In this document: piece by piece, positions 1 to 10,690 of the stretch
Position numbering within the stretch: the stretch's first letter is position 1
Layout of the letters: every line of letters begins with the position of its first letter
Source: Distichodus sexfasciatus
Taxonomy: Eukaryota; Chordata; Actinopteri; Characiformes; Distichodontidae
Assembly (NCBI GenBank): GCA_032718565.1
Contig: JAVGVS010000012.1
Coordinates: 62,001 to 126,000 of the forward strand
DNA: 64,000 nt
Reading direction: 5' to 3'
Program-made: the position numbers and the translations under genes
Notes under the pieces: generated by a model
Told to the model about the DNA's origin: nothing
Databases searched by the model: none
Seen by the model: the letters and a program-made list of their open reading frames with translations, nothing else

Positions 1-1168
1 CTCTATCCCTCCTTCTCTTCCCTATCCCTCCTCCTGTCCCTCCCTCCATCCCTCCCTCCCTCCCTCATCCCTCCTTTCTCTCATCACTCCTTCTCTTCCC
101 CATCCTCCCTTCTCTCCCCTCCTCCTCCTCCTCCTCCTCTCTCCCTCCTCCACTCCTCCTTCTCTTCCTCTTTCCTTCCCTCCTTCCTCCTTTCTTTCCC
201 TACATCTCTTCTTCTGTCCCTCCTCCATCCCTCCCTCTCCCTTTCCCTTATCCCTCCTTTTCTCCCCCCTCCCTCTATCCCTCCTTCTCTCTCCTCTCCT
301 CCTTTGCTCTTCCCTTCAACCCCCTGCTTCTCTCCTCCCTCTATCCCTCCTTTTCTCTTCCTCTATCCCTCCTCTTCCTCTATCCCTCCTTCTCTCCTCT
401 TCCATCCTTCCTTCTCTCCTGCTCCATCCCTCCTTCTCTCCCTCTATCCCTCCCTCTCTCTCCTCCTCTATCCCTCCTTCTCTCTCCTCCTCTCTCCCTC
501 CTTCGCTCTTCCTCTATCCCTCCTTCTCTCTCCTCCTCTATCCCTCCTTCTCTCCTCCTCTATCCCTCCTTCTCTCTCCTGCTCCATCCCTCCTTCTCTC
601 CTCCTCTATCCCTCCTTCTCTCTCCTCCTCTATCCTCCCAGCTTCTCTCCTCCCTCCATCCCTCCTCTTCTCTCCTCCCTATCCCTCCTTCTCTCTCTTC
701 CTCCTCTATCCCTCTTTCTCTCCTCCTCTCTTTCTTATTTATTTGTCATTATCTCTATCTCACCCCATCTCCCTCTCTCTTGTTCTTTTCCTCTCTCTTC
801 AACTCCCTCCCTCTTTCCTTATTCCATTTATCTATCTCAACTCCCCTCTCTATATCTCTCTCCTTCTGATTCCTCCTGTCGCTCTTATTTCACCCCCTCT
901 TTCTTGTCCTCTCCTTCACTTCTTCATTCATTCTCTTCATTTTTCATTCAGCCCTCTCTCTCCTCTTCCACATCCCCCTCTTCACCTTTCACCTTTCTAC
1001 CCCTTCTCTGCCATCTCTTCTTTCACTATCCTCTCTCCTTTCTCCATTTTTCTATTTTTCAGCCCTCCTTTCTGTCCCCACCTCCCTTATCACAGTCTTT
1101 ACAACTACTTATTTTCCTTCTCCTTTATCCATCCTTTGCTCTGACTCACACTTCACCCCATCTCTTAC
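1..1168. repeat. Pyrimidine-rich minisatellite-like tract
   Basis: The + strand is almost all C and T, built from loose repeats of units such as CTCTATCCCTCCTTCTCTCC, most regular at 1-760 and decaying into ordinary pyrimidine-rich DNA by 1160. The open frame 304-1317 across it (Ser/Pro/Leu repeats) is a product of the composition: pyrimidine-only DNA cannot encode a stop on this strand. The tract resumes at 2061 after a transposon. Mirror-symmetric stretches of this kind can form triplex (H-) DNA in principle. Confidence 0.9.
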
Positions 1169-2060
1169 CAGAGGTGGAAAGAGTACTGAAAATTTGTACT
1201 CAAGTACAAGTACTGTTACATTGGTTAAAATGTACTCAATTACAAGTAAAAGTACTGGTGTTAAAAAAAATACTTGAGTATAAGTACAAAGTACTCTTTC
1301 CTCAAAACTCCTCGTAGAGTACTAATTACTTTAACCGATGGATGTTTTATTGCGTTGTCAATAGCAGGCATTCGATTCGATTCACCAGTATAAAATATCT
1401 ATGTTCAAAGCACATTTCTCAGATGAACAAGGTATAGAAAGGCAATTTGTTTTGTAAATAAATGTAGATATAAAGCAGGAATTTTGTTTGTTAAAACAAT
1501 GAACATGCATGGAACAGTTTAAACTTTTCCCAATACACTGCGAACAACAGGCAGGTAAGTGTCAAACCTAGACATAATAGCTTGTCACACTTCACTTTCT
1601 GAACCTTTTTTGTTCAGTTTCCCCAGCAAGAGCTGGTTTTCTAAATTAACAGAGTCTATCCCAAGCCATGGCTCCATTTTGGCTTCTTTGTCTCCAAATC
1701 TTCAGTCTATAAATTAGTTTGTACTCCACTGTGTAGTACCTCCAGACACCTGTGCCTGCTGCTGCAGCGGAGTTTATTCTTTGTTTACGTCACAGATTCA
1801 TTGGCGCTGCTCTGCGGATTGCACAGTCTTATTGGCTGCAAAGATGCAGATGAAATGTTTGAATATGAATTCAAATTGTGGGGCGTACTCAGTAGCTTAC
1901 TTTTGATTTTATAAGTAGCGTAAGAGATTACATGGTGTAAACTGTACCAAGCACGAGTAAAAATGACATACTTGAAAACTACTCATAAAAAGTACAAGTA
2001 CCCAAAAATCTACTTAATTACAGTAACGTGAGTATTTGCAATTCGTTACTTCCACCCCTG
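1169..2060 (+). mobile_element. Non-autonomous hAT transposon (first family, copy 1)
   Basis: The element begins CAGAGGTGGAAAGAGTACTG and ends with TTACTTCCACCCCTG, so the ends are an imperfect terminal inverted repeat (CAGAGGTGGAA against CAGGGGTGGAA). It is flanked by an exact 8-bp duplication, TCTCTTAC, at 1161-1168 and 2061-2068, which is the hAT hallmark. Sub-terminal DNA is full of GTACT/AGTAC words, typical of this fish MITE family. No transposase frame is visible. It sits inside the pyrimidine tract and splits it. A second copy lies at 27307-28118. Confidence 0.92.
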
Positions 2061-2106
2061 TCTCTTACTCACTTCTTTATTCACTCTCTCTTTCCTTTTT
2101 TTAATA

Positions 2107-2142
<36 letters not shown>

Positions 2143-2345
2143 TCCCCCATTTCTGTCACACTCTCCTCTCCTCCTTCCCACTTTCCCCCGGCCCTTTTCT
2201 TTTTTTTCTTCCCCCCTTTTTAAGTCACTGTCTGCATCTCCCCTTCCTTCGTTCTCCATCCATTTCGGTTCTTCATCCATTCTCCCTTCCTTTCTGTCCC
2301 TGACCCTCCCCGTATTCCTCCCCTCCTCTCTCCTTTATTCCCTCC
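2061..2345. repeat. Pyrimidine-rich tract, second part, with (TC)n(AC)n
   Basis: This is the right-hand continuation of the tract at 1-1168, displaced by the hAT element. It includes a (TC)12-type run followed by (AC)n at about 2106-2143 and ends near 2345. The open frame 2028-2303 across it is compositional and starts inside the transposon end. Confidence 0.85.
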
Positions 2346-2874
2346 CTCCGTCAGAGTGGCAAGCCGTGCTGTGTCATGCCTTGACAAATGTCGGGTTATT
2401 ATTTTGCGTTTTTTTACGCAGCTCGAAAAACAAACATCGCCTGCGAGTGTTTTAATGATAGTAATTCATTATTTGTAAAATGTTTATGAATACAAATAAC
2501 GCAGTATTTGCATGTTTCTTTTGTCTGGCGCTACTAGCCACTCGTCCTCGCTCAGAAAGCCATTTTAATTTTGAATTTATCTGTCTCAGAAGTACGGTAC
2601 CGAGAAAGAAATAAACAAAGTCGTTAGAATAATGCAGTGGTACATCTGCTTTATGTGTAATAGCTGTAAATGCTGCTGTTTCCCAGTACAGTTATAAACG
2701 TTATGTTAACACAGGGACAGGTTCAGTGCTAATAACGGTGTATTGATGACAGCTATTTATTGGAACATGCAGAATGACATGAACATCCGGTTAAATATTT
2801 CAAAGAATGTTCCAGGACATTCTATGTGTACATATTATATACTAATCTTGAATTTTATATATATGAGACTTTAA
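2346..2874. other. AT-rich unique sequence, nothing recognised
   Basis: About 530 bases of AT-rich single-copy-looking DNA with no long frame, no terminal repeats and no simple repeat. I cannot assign any function. Confidence 0.5.
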
Positions 2875-3065
2875 TTGATTATTTTTCATTGTAAACGCAG
2901 CACGAAATGTCACCTCTGCATCTGACCCATCTATGAAGAAGCTGTGACCAGTCTTTTATTGGCAGCTACCTCGAAGCAGCCGCTTGGGGACGTACCTGCT
3001 CGCGAGTACTGTCATACTCTTAATGATCCTGGACTTGAACTGGCAACCTTCCGATCACAGGGTAT
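2875..3065 (-). mobile_element. SINE-A copy 1 (old, diverged)
   Basis: Read on the minus strand this is a decayed tRNA-derived SINE of the family I call SINE-A. The + strand shows TGATTATTTTTCATTGTAAAC, then CACCTCTGCATCTGACCCAT, and a GGACTTGAAC remnant of the Pol III B box, in the same order as better copies such as 25872-26116. It is more diverged than the rest and the tRNA head is eroded at about 3065. Confidence 0.7.
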
Positions 3066-3315
3066 ATATCTACCATTCAAATATATCATAACGTCGCTAT
3101 CGTCATAGCGGAAATGGGAAATGTCCAAAACAGCTATTTTTCCAAAAATTGAATCATGTATATTCTAAATATATGTTCACTGTGTCATCAAAATTGGCAT
3201 CAGACAGATAAAAATAAGATGTGGTGACTTGTTGGCGTCTCTGCTTCTGCACGGCTCCTTTGGATGGTGGAGGGGGCGGAGGTAAAGAGGGCTTAGTGAC
3301 AGTTGAAGTGTCCAG
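3066..3315. other. Unique spacer, nothing recognised
   Basis: Short interval between two SINEs. It contains a G-rich patch near 3268-3280 (GGTGGAGGGGGCGGAGG) but no repeat structure or frame that I can interpret. Confidence 0.4.
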
Positions 3316-4085
3316 TCATCCATCCATTATCCGAACTGCTTAATCCCAACTGGGGTCATGGGGACTGAGCCTATCTCGGAAACTACAGGCGCAAGGTGGG
3401 GACCAACTCTGGGCAGGCTCCAAGACACCGTAGGGCTCACACACTCACACAGTCACGCTCCCATTCACACCTTATGGGGCCAATTTAGAGTCATCAGTTA
3501 ACCTACAGTGCATGCTTTTAGACGGTGGGAGCAAACCAGAGCCCCCGGCGGAAACCCATGCGAACACACGGCAATAAATCAAAATCTGTACAAGTGTAAT
3601 TGACTTAAAATTCAGCATTTTAATCTTGTTACACCATTTTTTGGATTTATTTTCTTGGTAAGACTGAATATTGTTTAGATTATTTGACTTATTTCAAGAA
3701 AATTTATCTTGAGTTATCCTACCTAGGTAATATAAACTCAATTTTGAGCAGTTTTTCTTTAAAAACAACCTACACTGGTGGAAGGAGTTGTGTTAACAGG
3801 TAGACTGTAAGATAGTTTTTACTTGTTTCAAGAGAATTGGAGGAAAAAAACTAGTATATTCTGCTTAATTTAAGTTGTGTATGCTTAGTCTTTGAGTATT
3901 TTTTTTCTTGTTTTAAGAAATCTTAGCAAGTGCAATTTCCTTGCTGCACTGGCAGATAATTTAGCTTGAAATAAGTATTTTTCCCAAAAACAGTAAATTT
4001 GTTCTTATTTTTAAAAGGCATTTTTTGCAGTGCGCAGGGAGAGCATGCAAACTCCACACAGAAAGACCCTACAGCCGACCCAAAA
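3316..4085 (-). mobile_element. SINE-B copy 1, split by a hAT MITE
   Basis: SINE-B is a fish SINE with the 3' end motif CATTATCCGAACTGCTTA and the conserved words GCATGCAAACTCCACACAG and GGGCCAATTTAGAGTC. Read on the minus strand, its 3' part is 3316-3566 and its remaining 5'-ward part is 4033-4085; the 466 bp between them belong to a later insertion. The tRNA head is missing beyond about 4085. The layout resembles the DANA/Mermaid type of tRNA-SINE. Confidence 0.85.
3567..4032. mobile_element. hAT-type MITE nested in SINE-B
   Basis: The right end is GCATTTTTTGCAGTG and the left end CACGGCAATAAATC, together an inverted repeat based on CACTGCAAAAAATC with two mismatches on the left. The interior is AT-rich with repeated TTGTTTTAAG/CTTGAAATAAG words, as in widespread fish hAT MITEs beginning CACTGCAAAAAA. 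No target duplication is clear because the flanks have diverged. The SINE is continuous if the element is removed. Confidence 0.8.
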
Positions 4086-5590
4086 TACAACAGATAGCAG
4101 ACTGTTATTTAAGAAAATACTTTTTTGATTACTTTTATCATTACGAGATAACAAATACAGTAAGAAAACAAAACAGAAACACACAAACATTGACCGTCAT
4201 CACATTAACAAACAAGGAAAAAGTTTTAAAAAGTCTAAACAAGGAGAAAACAGCTGTACGTCACGTTAGATAAAAAATCCTGAAAGCACTAGAGATAATA
4301 ATAATAGCAAAATAAATAATAATAACAATAACATGGGTACTAGGTGAATAGTAAGAAAAAAAACAAGACAAACAATGAGAAAAAATTACATACATGCATC
4401 ACTGGCCTCTAAAGAAAATACCATTTTAAGATGATAATTTTGGTGCTTTGATGCACTTCCTTCAGCACAGCTTTTACATGTTATTCTTCCCTTTAAACAC
4501 TGCTGATTATAGTCTTATTTCTAAAAGAAATCCCCAAAAACCAGCCCAAATATAAATATACAGCGAAATAATTTGACACTTGAAACCTTTCAGTGCCATT
4601 ATGATTTATTTTCTCCTTTCTTTTTCCTCACCATCTCTCCTTTCTCCTCCAGCATTCCTCTCTGCTTCTCCTTCTCCCTCTTTTCCATTTCTTTCACCCC
4701 CTTCTTGATTCACCGTCTCTCTCTGCGTGAGATAGTTTGTGCTTTGATCGATTAAACATATAGTTTTCTGTAATTCTTCATTTTAGATACCAGCACTTCT
4801 TGCATATTCTGCTTTTAATTCAGTTGATTAAAGTATTATTTCTAAAAGTACTGTAAAATATGTTCAAAATATGAATAAATCGTACCGAACTAGCCCCACA
4901 AGCTGAGACAGACGGCAACATGATCGCAAGCCTCGTACGTCTGAGCACAACGTAAAATTGAAACGGTACGACTGCGTTTCGGTGAGCCTCGCTGTTCTTG
5001 TGTCAGCAGTTGGAACAGGGTCAGGCACTGCTCTCCAACACTCAGTCATAACACACACACACACACCTGTGCGGTGCCGTGGGCGCCTCGCGGCTGACGG
5101 GCCGCTGGTGCCACGGGCTCGGCCAGAAGCGGTGTTATTCAGGGTGAGGGTGAAGGCAGTGACATTTGAGGTCACGCTTGACTTGCCTGAGAGCTCACAA
5201 GTTGCTCTCAACTAGGTCACACAGTAGCATCGGACACAAACGCAACACCACCCCATCTGGAGGTCACCTCGACTGACACGCCGGGCCGTCATGAATGTGT
5301 GTGTGTGTGTGTGTGTGCGTTGCTGTGTGAGCTTAGAGCCTCAAGAATGAAACTCACACTGCACATTGGTCTGTAACAGGCAAAAGAAGCTGTGTAACCT
5401 GTGTAACCCGCATGGATACACACAACTGCTTTTGTGCATTTTTTTTGCACATCCCGACACCTGAAGTCTTCTATTTTCTCACTGTTTACTCAAGGTTTTA
5501 TGTTCATAATGTGGCACGAATCGAGTCGTTTTCTGCATAAATGTGCTCCATGACCGTGGCGTTTTTTGTAGCCTTAAAAAGACACAACTT
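4086..5590. other. AT-rich intergenic DNA with short CA/GT arrays
   Basis: 4086-4600 is A-rich with (AAT)n-like runs at about 4295-4330. 4600-4710 is pyrimidine-rich. From 4890 to 5270 base composition is more balanced, with (AC)n at 5049-5066 and (GT)n at 5296-5318. Two overlapping opposite frames occur at 4864-5215 but neither has splice signals or a recognisable domain, and I do not call them genes. Confidence 0.5.
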
Positions 5591-5599
5591 ATGACCTTA

Positions 5600-5786
5600 A
5601 AATTTTTACTTTTATGGGTTTTGCAACAATACACCAGAACTTTACTCTATAGATTATACTATTTTACTGCACCTCTATTCTCTTATGTATATTATTATCT
5701 TTATCTTCCTTTTTCTAGCACCAACCAACAAAGCATTCCTTGTATGTGAGACTGTCCTTGACGATAAACTCAATTCTGATTCTAGT
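5600..5786 (+). mobile_element. LINE 3' tail fragment
   Basis: The segment ends GACGATAAACTCAATTCTGATTCTAG, the A/T-rich tail form shared by many fish non-LTR retrotransposons, whose 3' ends carry short repeats like TTCTGATTCTG after an AATAAA-like word. A pyrimidine- and TAT-rich 3' UTR precedes it. No reverse transcriptase frame remains. Assignment to a clade is not possible from this much sequence. Confidence 0.5.
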
Positions 5787-5897
5787 TCCATCCCCAATTT
5801 ACAAATCTACTAAAGGCTAAAGGCTATAATGGCTAAATTGTTTTGGGGCCAATATTTAAATGATTAGCTCCACAACTGCTTCAAGATTTTACAGTTA

Positions 5898-6425
5898 GGG
5901 CCTGTGTTCACCCAACATGTTTTTTTCCACTGAGGGCGCTCAAAACCCCACTTCCAGAGCACTTTCTTGGCACTTTTTCTCCGTGCTCGTTGTTGCTAGG
6001 TTACGAAAAGCATCATCGGGCACCTCCCTGTTCGTTCCTTATTTCAACATGTTTCTTTGAGGATCGCTTATCCAGGTGGAGAGAAATCGTATCTTAGCAT
6101 TAGTGGCAGTGTCTGAACTATGTTCTCAAATCTTTGAGACGAGGTTGGGTGCATGAAACAAACCGTGCAAGTAAACAGCTGGGAATGCACCGGCGATTTA
6201 CATCCTGCCCTTTCATCGATTTTGTTTGTCTAGCAAGAGACAAGTGACATTGGATTTGCACAGCTCTGTTCTAAAAGTTGAGGATTAACCTGAAGCGCTG
6301 TGAGCGCTGCGGCAAAAAACAGTCTACACCGACTGAAGCCGCTTAGCGCTCAGAACGCTGAAGCTCATAGGATTTGTATGAAAAATAGACACTGCCATCA
6401 GACAATGCATTTGTGACACAGGCCC
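5898..6425. mobile_element. 528-bp MITE with GGGCCTGTG ends
   Basis: The left end is GGGCCTGTGTTCACCC and the right end CACAGGCCC, giving a terminal inverted repeat of nine exact bases. Inside lie near-palindromic GAGCGCT/AGCGCTC words: CTGTGAGCGCTGCGG near 6299 and CGCTTAGCGCTCAGAACGCT near 6340. The left flank is TTA but I see no matching copy on the right, so the superfamily (Harbinger-like or other) is not decided. No transposase frame. Confidence 0.65.
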
Positions 6426-6429
6426 CACT

Positions 6430-7260
6430 CTCCCTCATCGCCCCCTGCTGACAAACCTACATTATGGCTACAATTTATGACCATAGCAAGATGGAGAATG
6501 GCTGAGAACATTCTGACGCCTATGCCAATTTTCTAAACCAGACGTCCCAAAATGCATTCATCAGACGCTCCTGAGCCCCCATCAATGCGGCCAGCTTCAT
6601 CCACGTCACCCCATCTCCACATCAGAGCGTCACATGCATTTTCCATCCTTCCCTCGACTGCAGTAATTCGGGACGTGTGGGAAAAAACGGGCCAACACTT
6701 CGGGCCGCACATCCATTACTCCTTAAGATCCCTGAAAACATTTCAATTGATTACCGGCCTGTTAGCCCTTGATCCACCTTTTTAAGACGCCCATTGTCTG
6801 GCGAGACGCCTCTCAGCCCGATAGTCGCCCACCCGAGGCAAAGCGCTCGCCGGCCGGCTCCTGGTCGAAATCTGTTATTATAGATTCCTGGATGTTGCCA
6901 TATTACAGTGCTCTGATTCGGATTTGCACTTCTCAAAGTGCTGCTAACTGCATGCGCAATGATCAAAATAGCATTTAAAAACGGGAGGCCGGCGCCCCGC
7001 AACGCTTTTAACCAAGAAAAAAAAAAATAAAGTCCTCAAGGTGGCAACGATTTCCTCATACGGATTTGCCACATTTGGCCAACCTTAATAAAAGATTAAA
7101 AGGAGGGAAGGAGCGCTTTCTGCGCGGCACACCAGCGATTCAATTTCGCAGCAGAACAAAGAATTGATAATGCGCCTGCCTCCCAGATACAAATGAACTA
7201 TTTCTATTATTCCTCACTTCCCAATAACTCCATCAAGACGCACGTCTGCCTCGCTCTTTG
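6430..7260. promoter_or_regulatory. Unique island, candidate conserved non-coding element
   Basis: Single-copy-looking DNA of mixed composition without microsatellites or SINE words. It contains SOX-like cores CCATTGT (6791-6797) and AACAAAG (7155-7161) and TTAATAAAAGATTAAAAGG at about 7085. Frames of about 80 codons occur on both strands at 6751-7002 but share no known motif. The call as regulatory is inference from composition and motif content only. Confidence 0.3.
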
Positions 7261-8398
7261 ATGTGTGTGTGTGTGTGAGTGCGAATGTGAGTGTGTAGGC
7301 GCACACATTAGCGTGCGCATGTTGCGTCGCCCGCGTTCAAAGCTTCATTACGGGATTGGAAAGGCTCGCGGCCGGCACAATACCTTCAAGGTTAGATTGA
7401 TAAATTAGGAGTCGCGGAGCATCGGGGGCGAGTCGCAACCGACCTCAAAAAGTTTAGACGCCTTTAAACACATTTTGCAACGAGGCTTAGAATCTAATTG
7501 ATATCGGGAGAAGAGGCCTTGACCTGTATCGACACTAAAAGCTAACCCGTTAACCCTACCAAAAAATACAGAATAAAAAGCACTCAGATCTGGCCAGAGT
7601 TCCACTAAAATCCAGAAGGGCGAATTTTCCCCTCGGCTCCCCCGAAATACGCGGAAAAGGTTATGTGGGCATCCAGATGCCCCCCGCTTTTTTTTTTTCC
7701 CCGGGACAGACGGAGAGAAACTTTCCAAAGAAGCACTATCGAAAGACAAACAACAAGCAGACAGGAAAACGGCGGGAGGGGAGAGGAGGGGAGGCTTGTG
7801 TGTGTGTGCATCAATTGTCCATCTTGAGAATGACATGCTTTGTAGCACCTCTGTCATATTTCCTAGAGTACAATGGACAGCAGGATTGCTGGCATGACTG
7901 ACTCGCTTGACATCCTCGAGACGGCGCTCGCCTCTCTCTCTCTTCTCTCCTTCCTTCCCCCTCTTCACTGGCATCTCCTGAGCTGCCTGGACTTTTATGA
8001 ATTAGTTATTAGCTTTGTCCTTTTCTCTCATTGCATGGCTGATGAAACCCGCACCTGCAAAGACGGAGGCGCGGGCGGAGCAGCGGCGTCAAATTGGGGG
8101 GAATTGGTCGGCTACTATCCAGAGACGGGTTCCCGAAGAAAGGAAAAAAAGAGGGGAAGAGACAGAGAGAGAGAGCGAGAGAGACAGAGAGAGTTGGGTT
8201 GGGAAACGGACGGTGGTTGAAAGAGGGAAAGAAAAAGTTTTGCAAATGAAAGGCAGCTGCGTACCGGTATTTGGCTTCACCTTCCTTCTTTTTTACAGAT
8301 CGGGTAGACGAGGTGTGTGTGTTTTTGTGTGTGTGTGTGTGTGTGTGTATATTGAGCTTTTCTTTGTGACCATTTCCTTCAACCTAAAAACTCAGTTT
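7261..8398. other. Mixed unique DNA with (GT)n, poly-T and purine patches
   Basis: (GT)n at 7261-7278 and 8312-8350, a poly-T run at 7688-7699, purine-rich stretches at 7740-7800 and 8135-8235 including (GA)n at 8164-8190. 7300-7660 and 7810-8060 look unique. The 189-codon minus frame at 7405-7974 has no recognisable domain, crosses the poly-T/purine patch and is probably a chance frame. Confidence 0.45.
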
Positions 8399-8399
8399 T

Positions 8400-8422
8400 G
8401 GGGGGTGGGGTTGGGCGGGGGG
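8400..8422 (+). other. Strong G-quadruplex motif
   Basis: Four guanine runs of 6, 4, 3 and 6 are separated by loops T, TT and C. Such short loops are the most stable class of predicted quadruplex. It lies just after a (GT)n array and about 40 bases before a unique segment. No transcript is evident nearby. Confidence 0.7.
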
Positions 8423-8429
8423 AACAGCA

Positions 8430-9060
8430 CTTATACTGTTTGTGCCTGAATGTTAAACTTATATTTAATGTATGACATTTCACACAAATCACGCAGCCAA
8501 AGACATGACCCTGGGGTATTTGGCAGATTGCTTTTTCAGTACCTCAGCGACTGTGGAATCGTTCTTTCTGAAGGAAGCCTTTGAGTTCGGGGGAGGCGAT
8601 CACCTGGCATGACTGTGGCCGTCCCGAGTCCTGAACGGCTCGCGGGAAAAGTGATATCGCGGATCAAGAGAGCCATGTTAAATTGAAAACATCTTTTATG
8701 TTGGGGGGCTGTATAAAATAACCATATTATGCATGTATAGTAATAACAGCACATCGGTCTGGCGGACAGACGGACAACCGCTCTGTTGTTGTTGTTGTCT
8801 CCCACTTTCACTTCACCTTCACCCAAAAGCGCGGCTGTTATAGACGGGTACTTTTCAGGAGGAATATATCGGCTGTTGGAGGGGACGATCACGAAAAAGG
8901 GGGAAAACTGATTGAACAACACCTTAACTGCAGGGAGGACAGAAATGACCGGTAAATAGACATACATTCCAAGCAAAATATGCAGTAGAAATATATAAAA
9001 ACCAATGAATAAAAAGAATACATAATTTCAAAATTTAAATTAATATAATCAACTATGATC
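8430..9060. other. Unique sequence, no gene seen
   Basis: 8470-8720 is balanced, single-copy-looking DNA; 8760-8960 contains a short (GTT)n run (8784-8799); 8960-9060 is AT-rich. The 146-codon minus frame at 8536-8976 has no domain I recognise. Part may be a conserved non-coding element, but nothing in the sequence proves it. Confidence 0.35.
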
Positions 9061-9067
9061 ATATGTA

Positions 9068-10046
9068 TACATATACAGTATATCTGGGAATTTGGAAATT
9101 TCCATGGCAATTAACTGGAATTAAAAGGAATTTATGGGAATTATTTATAGAGAATAAACTATACATATATACATATACATATACATATATATACATAATA
9201 TTATGCTGCACAATCTTGGCTAAAACAATCAGATTTGATGCAAATACAGTTGAGTATCTTTACTATTCCTCAATCACAGGCACACAGCACACTAATTACT
9301 GCAGGGCTATTGTTCATTAATTCTACATGCATTGTGCGTCCCTCCATCACATGCACAATGATTTCTAGAATTCTCAGTTAATAAAGCTACAGCACAGACA
9401 CAGACTACTGAAGCCACACATCTGAGCCCAAGGACTGCTTTAAGGCGAGTAAGTTTTGATGATATTAGATTTGATCTGTCATGGCTGCAATGCCGCCAAT
9501 GCCAATTTTTATTTTGCGACTAGTTTTTTTCATTCCAGTCTCTCTCAATCCAAGAAAAAATACAAACAAAAAATGTAATTTTATTAAGACAAAACATATT
9601 TTAGCTAATAACTAACAAAAATAACCACCGTTCTACTCACAATGTAGCCATTTGTTGATATTTTCATCACATTACTGTGACACAAGTTAGACTCATTTTA
9701 TACGGCAAAATGAGTCCAAACTGGCTCAAAATTACACAAGACTTTTTTTATTTTTTCATTTGTAATTGTTTAGAAAATGTTTTTTGGATACCAAATGAAT
9801 AAAGAAGTGTTCCTGCTTGGCACTAACCTTAATTTTCCTCACAGTATTAAACCATAGAATGTCCGTGCATAACAACAACTCTGCAAGCCAATAAAACAGA
9901 CACTGTTCTTACTATTTCTAGTAGTTATGTCTACAGTTTCAGCACTCAATTGGAATTTGGAACAGTTTACAATTTGAAATATTTCCAAAATTCCCAAACT
10001 TAAGTTCCCATGGAAAGTTTCTGGAAATTTACTGAACTTTCCACCC
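9068..10046. mobile_element. Composite MITE with GGAATTT/AAATTCC ends
   Basis: The left side (GGGAATTTGGAAATTTCCATGG, 9087 on) and right side (AATTCCCAAAC...TTCCCATGGAAAG, about 9990-10020) are inverted relative to one another, and the right end ACTTTCCACCCC matches the GGGGTGGAAAGT terminus of a common fish MITE. The interior at about 9600-9760 (TTCTACTCACAAT, GCAAAATGAGTCCAAACTGG) matches part of another repeat family in this window (see 61820-62310), so one repeat has landed inside the other. Exact borders are uncertain. (TATACA)n lies at 9158-9200. Confidence 0.6.
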
Positions 10047-10058
10047 CTTTGCAACCAT

Positions 10059-10085
10059 ATATATATATATTCCACCCCATGTATG

Positions 10086-10143
<58 letters not shown>

Positions 10144-10146
10144 TAC

Positions 10147-10244
<98 letters not shown>

Positions 10245-10258
10245 GTACATATATATGT
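10059..10258. repeat. (AT)n microsatellite, about 170-200 bp
   Basis: Nearly pure TA dinucleotide with a few GTA and ACA interruptions at 10081-10090, 10137-10155 and 10231-10248. It abuts the right end of the composite MITE. The tyrosine-isoleucine frames on both strands here are repeats, not genes. Confidence 0.97.
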
Positions 10259-10391
10259 TACAGTTTTGGTCTGGTTCACTATTGTCTATTTTACAACCAC
10301 CAACAGCTCTAAAGTCAGTAACAACACCCTATATATGGTGTGTATAATTATCAGGCAGCGAGATTAATTTTAACCAAAATGAGCCAAAAGA

Positions 10392-10690
10392 GATTTGAAG
10401 GACACAGAGAAGTCAAAAATGATAGAATGTTACTCAGAGGGATGCAAGACTCTTGAAATAGCTAAGCGATTGAGGCGTAATCACTGAACAATCAAGTGTT
10501 TTGTTGCAAAAAAGTCAACGGGGTCATAAAACACAAATGGAGAAGAAAAGATGCAAATTATCTGCAAAGACTTAAACAGAATGCTGCCAGAAGCCATTCT
10601 CCTCCAGTGCCACCACATTCTAGAACTGCAGCCTGCCTGGTGTGTCCCAGCTACCAGGCAAAGTTCAGTGCCTGGACATTATATATAAAT
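10392..10690 (+). pseudogene. Tc1/mariner-type transposase, N-terminal relic
   Basis: Reading from 10392 gives DLKDTEKSKMIECYS then KTLEIAKRLRRNH, a stop, TIKCFVA: the helix-turn-helix start of a Tc1-like transposase, which binds the transposon's inverted repeats. After a frame change the DNA gives KLSAKT and later SLPGVSQLPGKVQCL, matching the second part of the bipartite DNA-binding domain (the LPGVS.ST.C pattern of fish Tc1-type proteins). At least three in-frame stops and frame shifts separate the pieces, and the catalytic DDE domain is absent. It is inactive. The short frame at 10496-10708 covers part of it in the wrong phase. The family call rests on remembered motif patterns. Confidence 0.7.

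Noticed and set aside
304..1317. 337-codon open frame on the + strand
   Set aside because: It is a reading of a pyrimidine tract where stops cannot occur and it runs into a transposon end; Ser/Pro/Leu repeats only.
7405..7974. 189-codon - frame
   Set aside because: Runs through poly-T and purine patches; no domain.
10029..10367. Several Tyr/Ile frames on both strands
   Set aside because: Translations of an (AT)n microsatellite.
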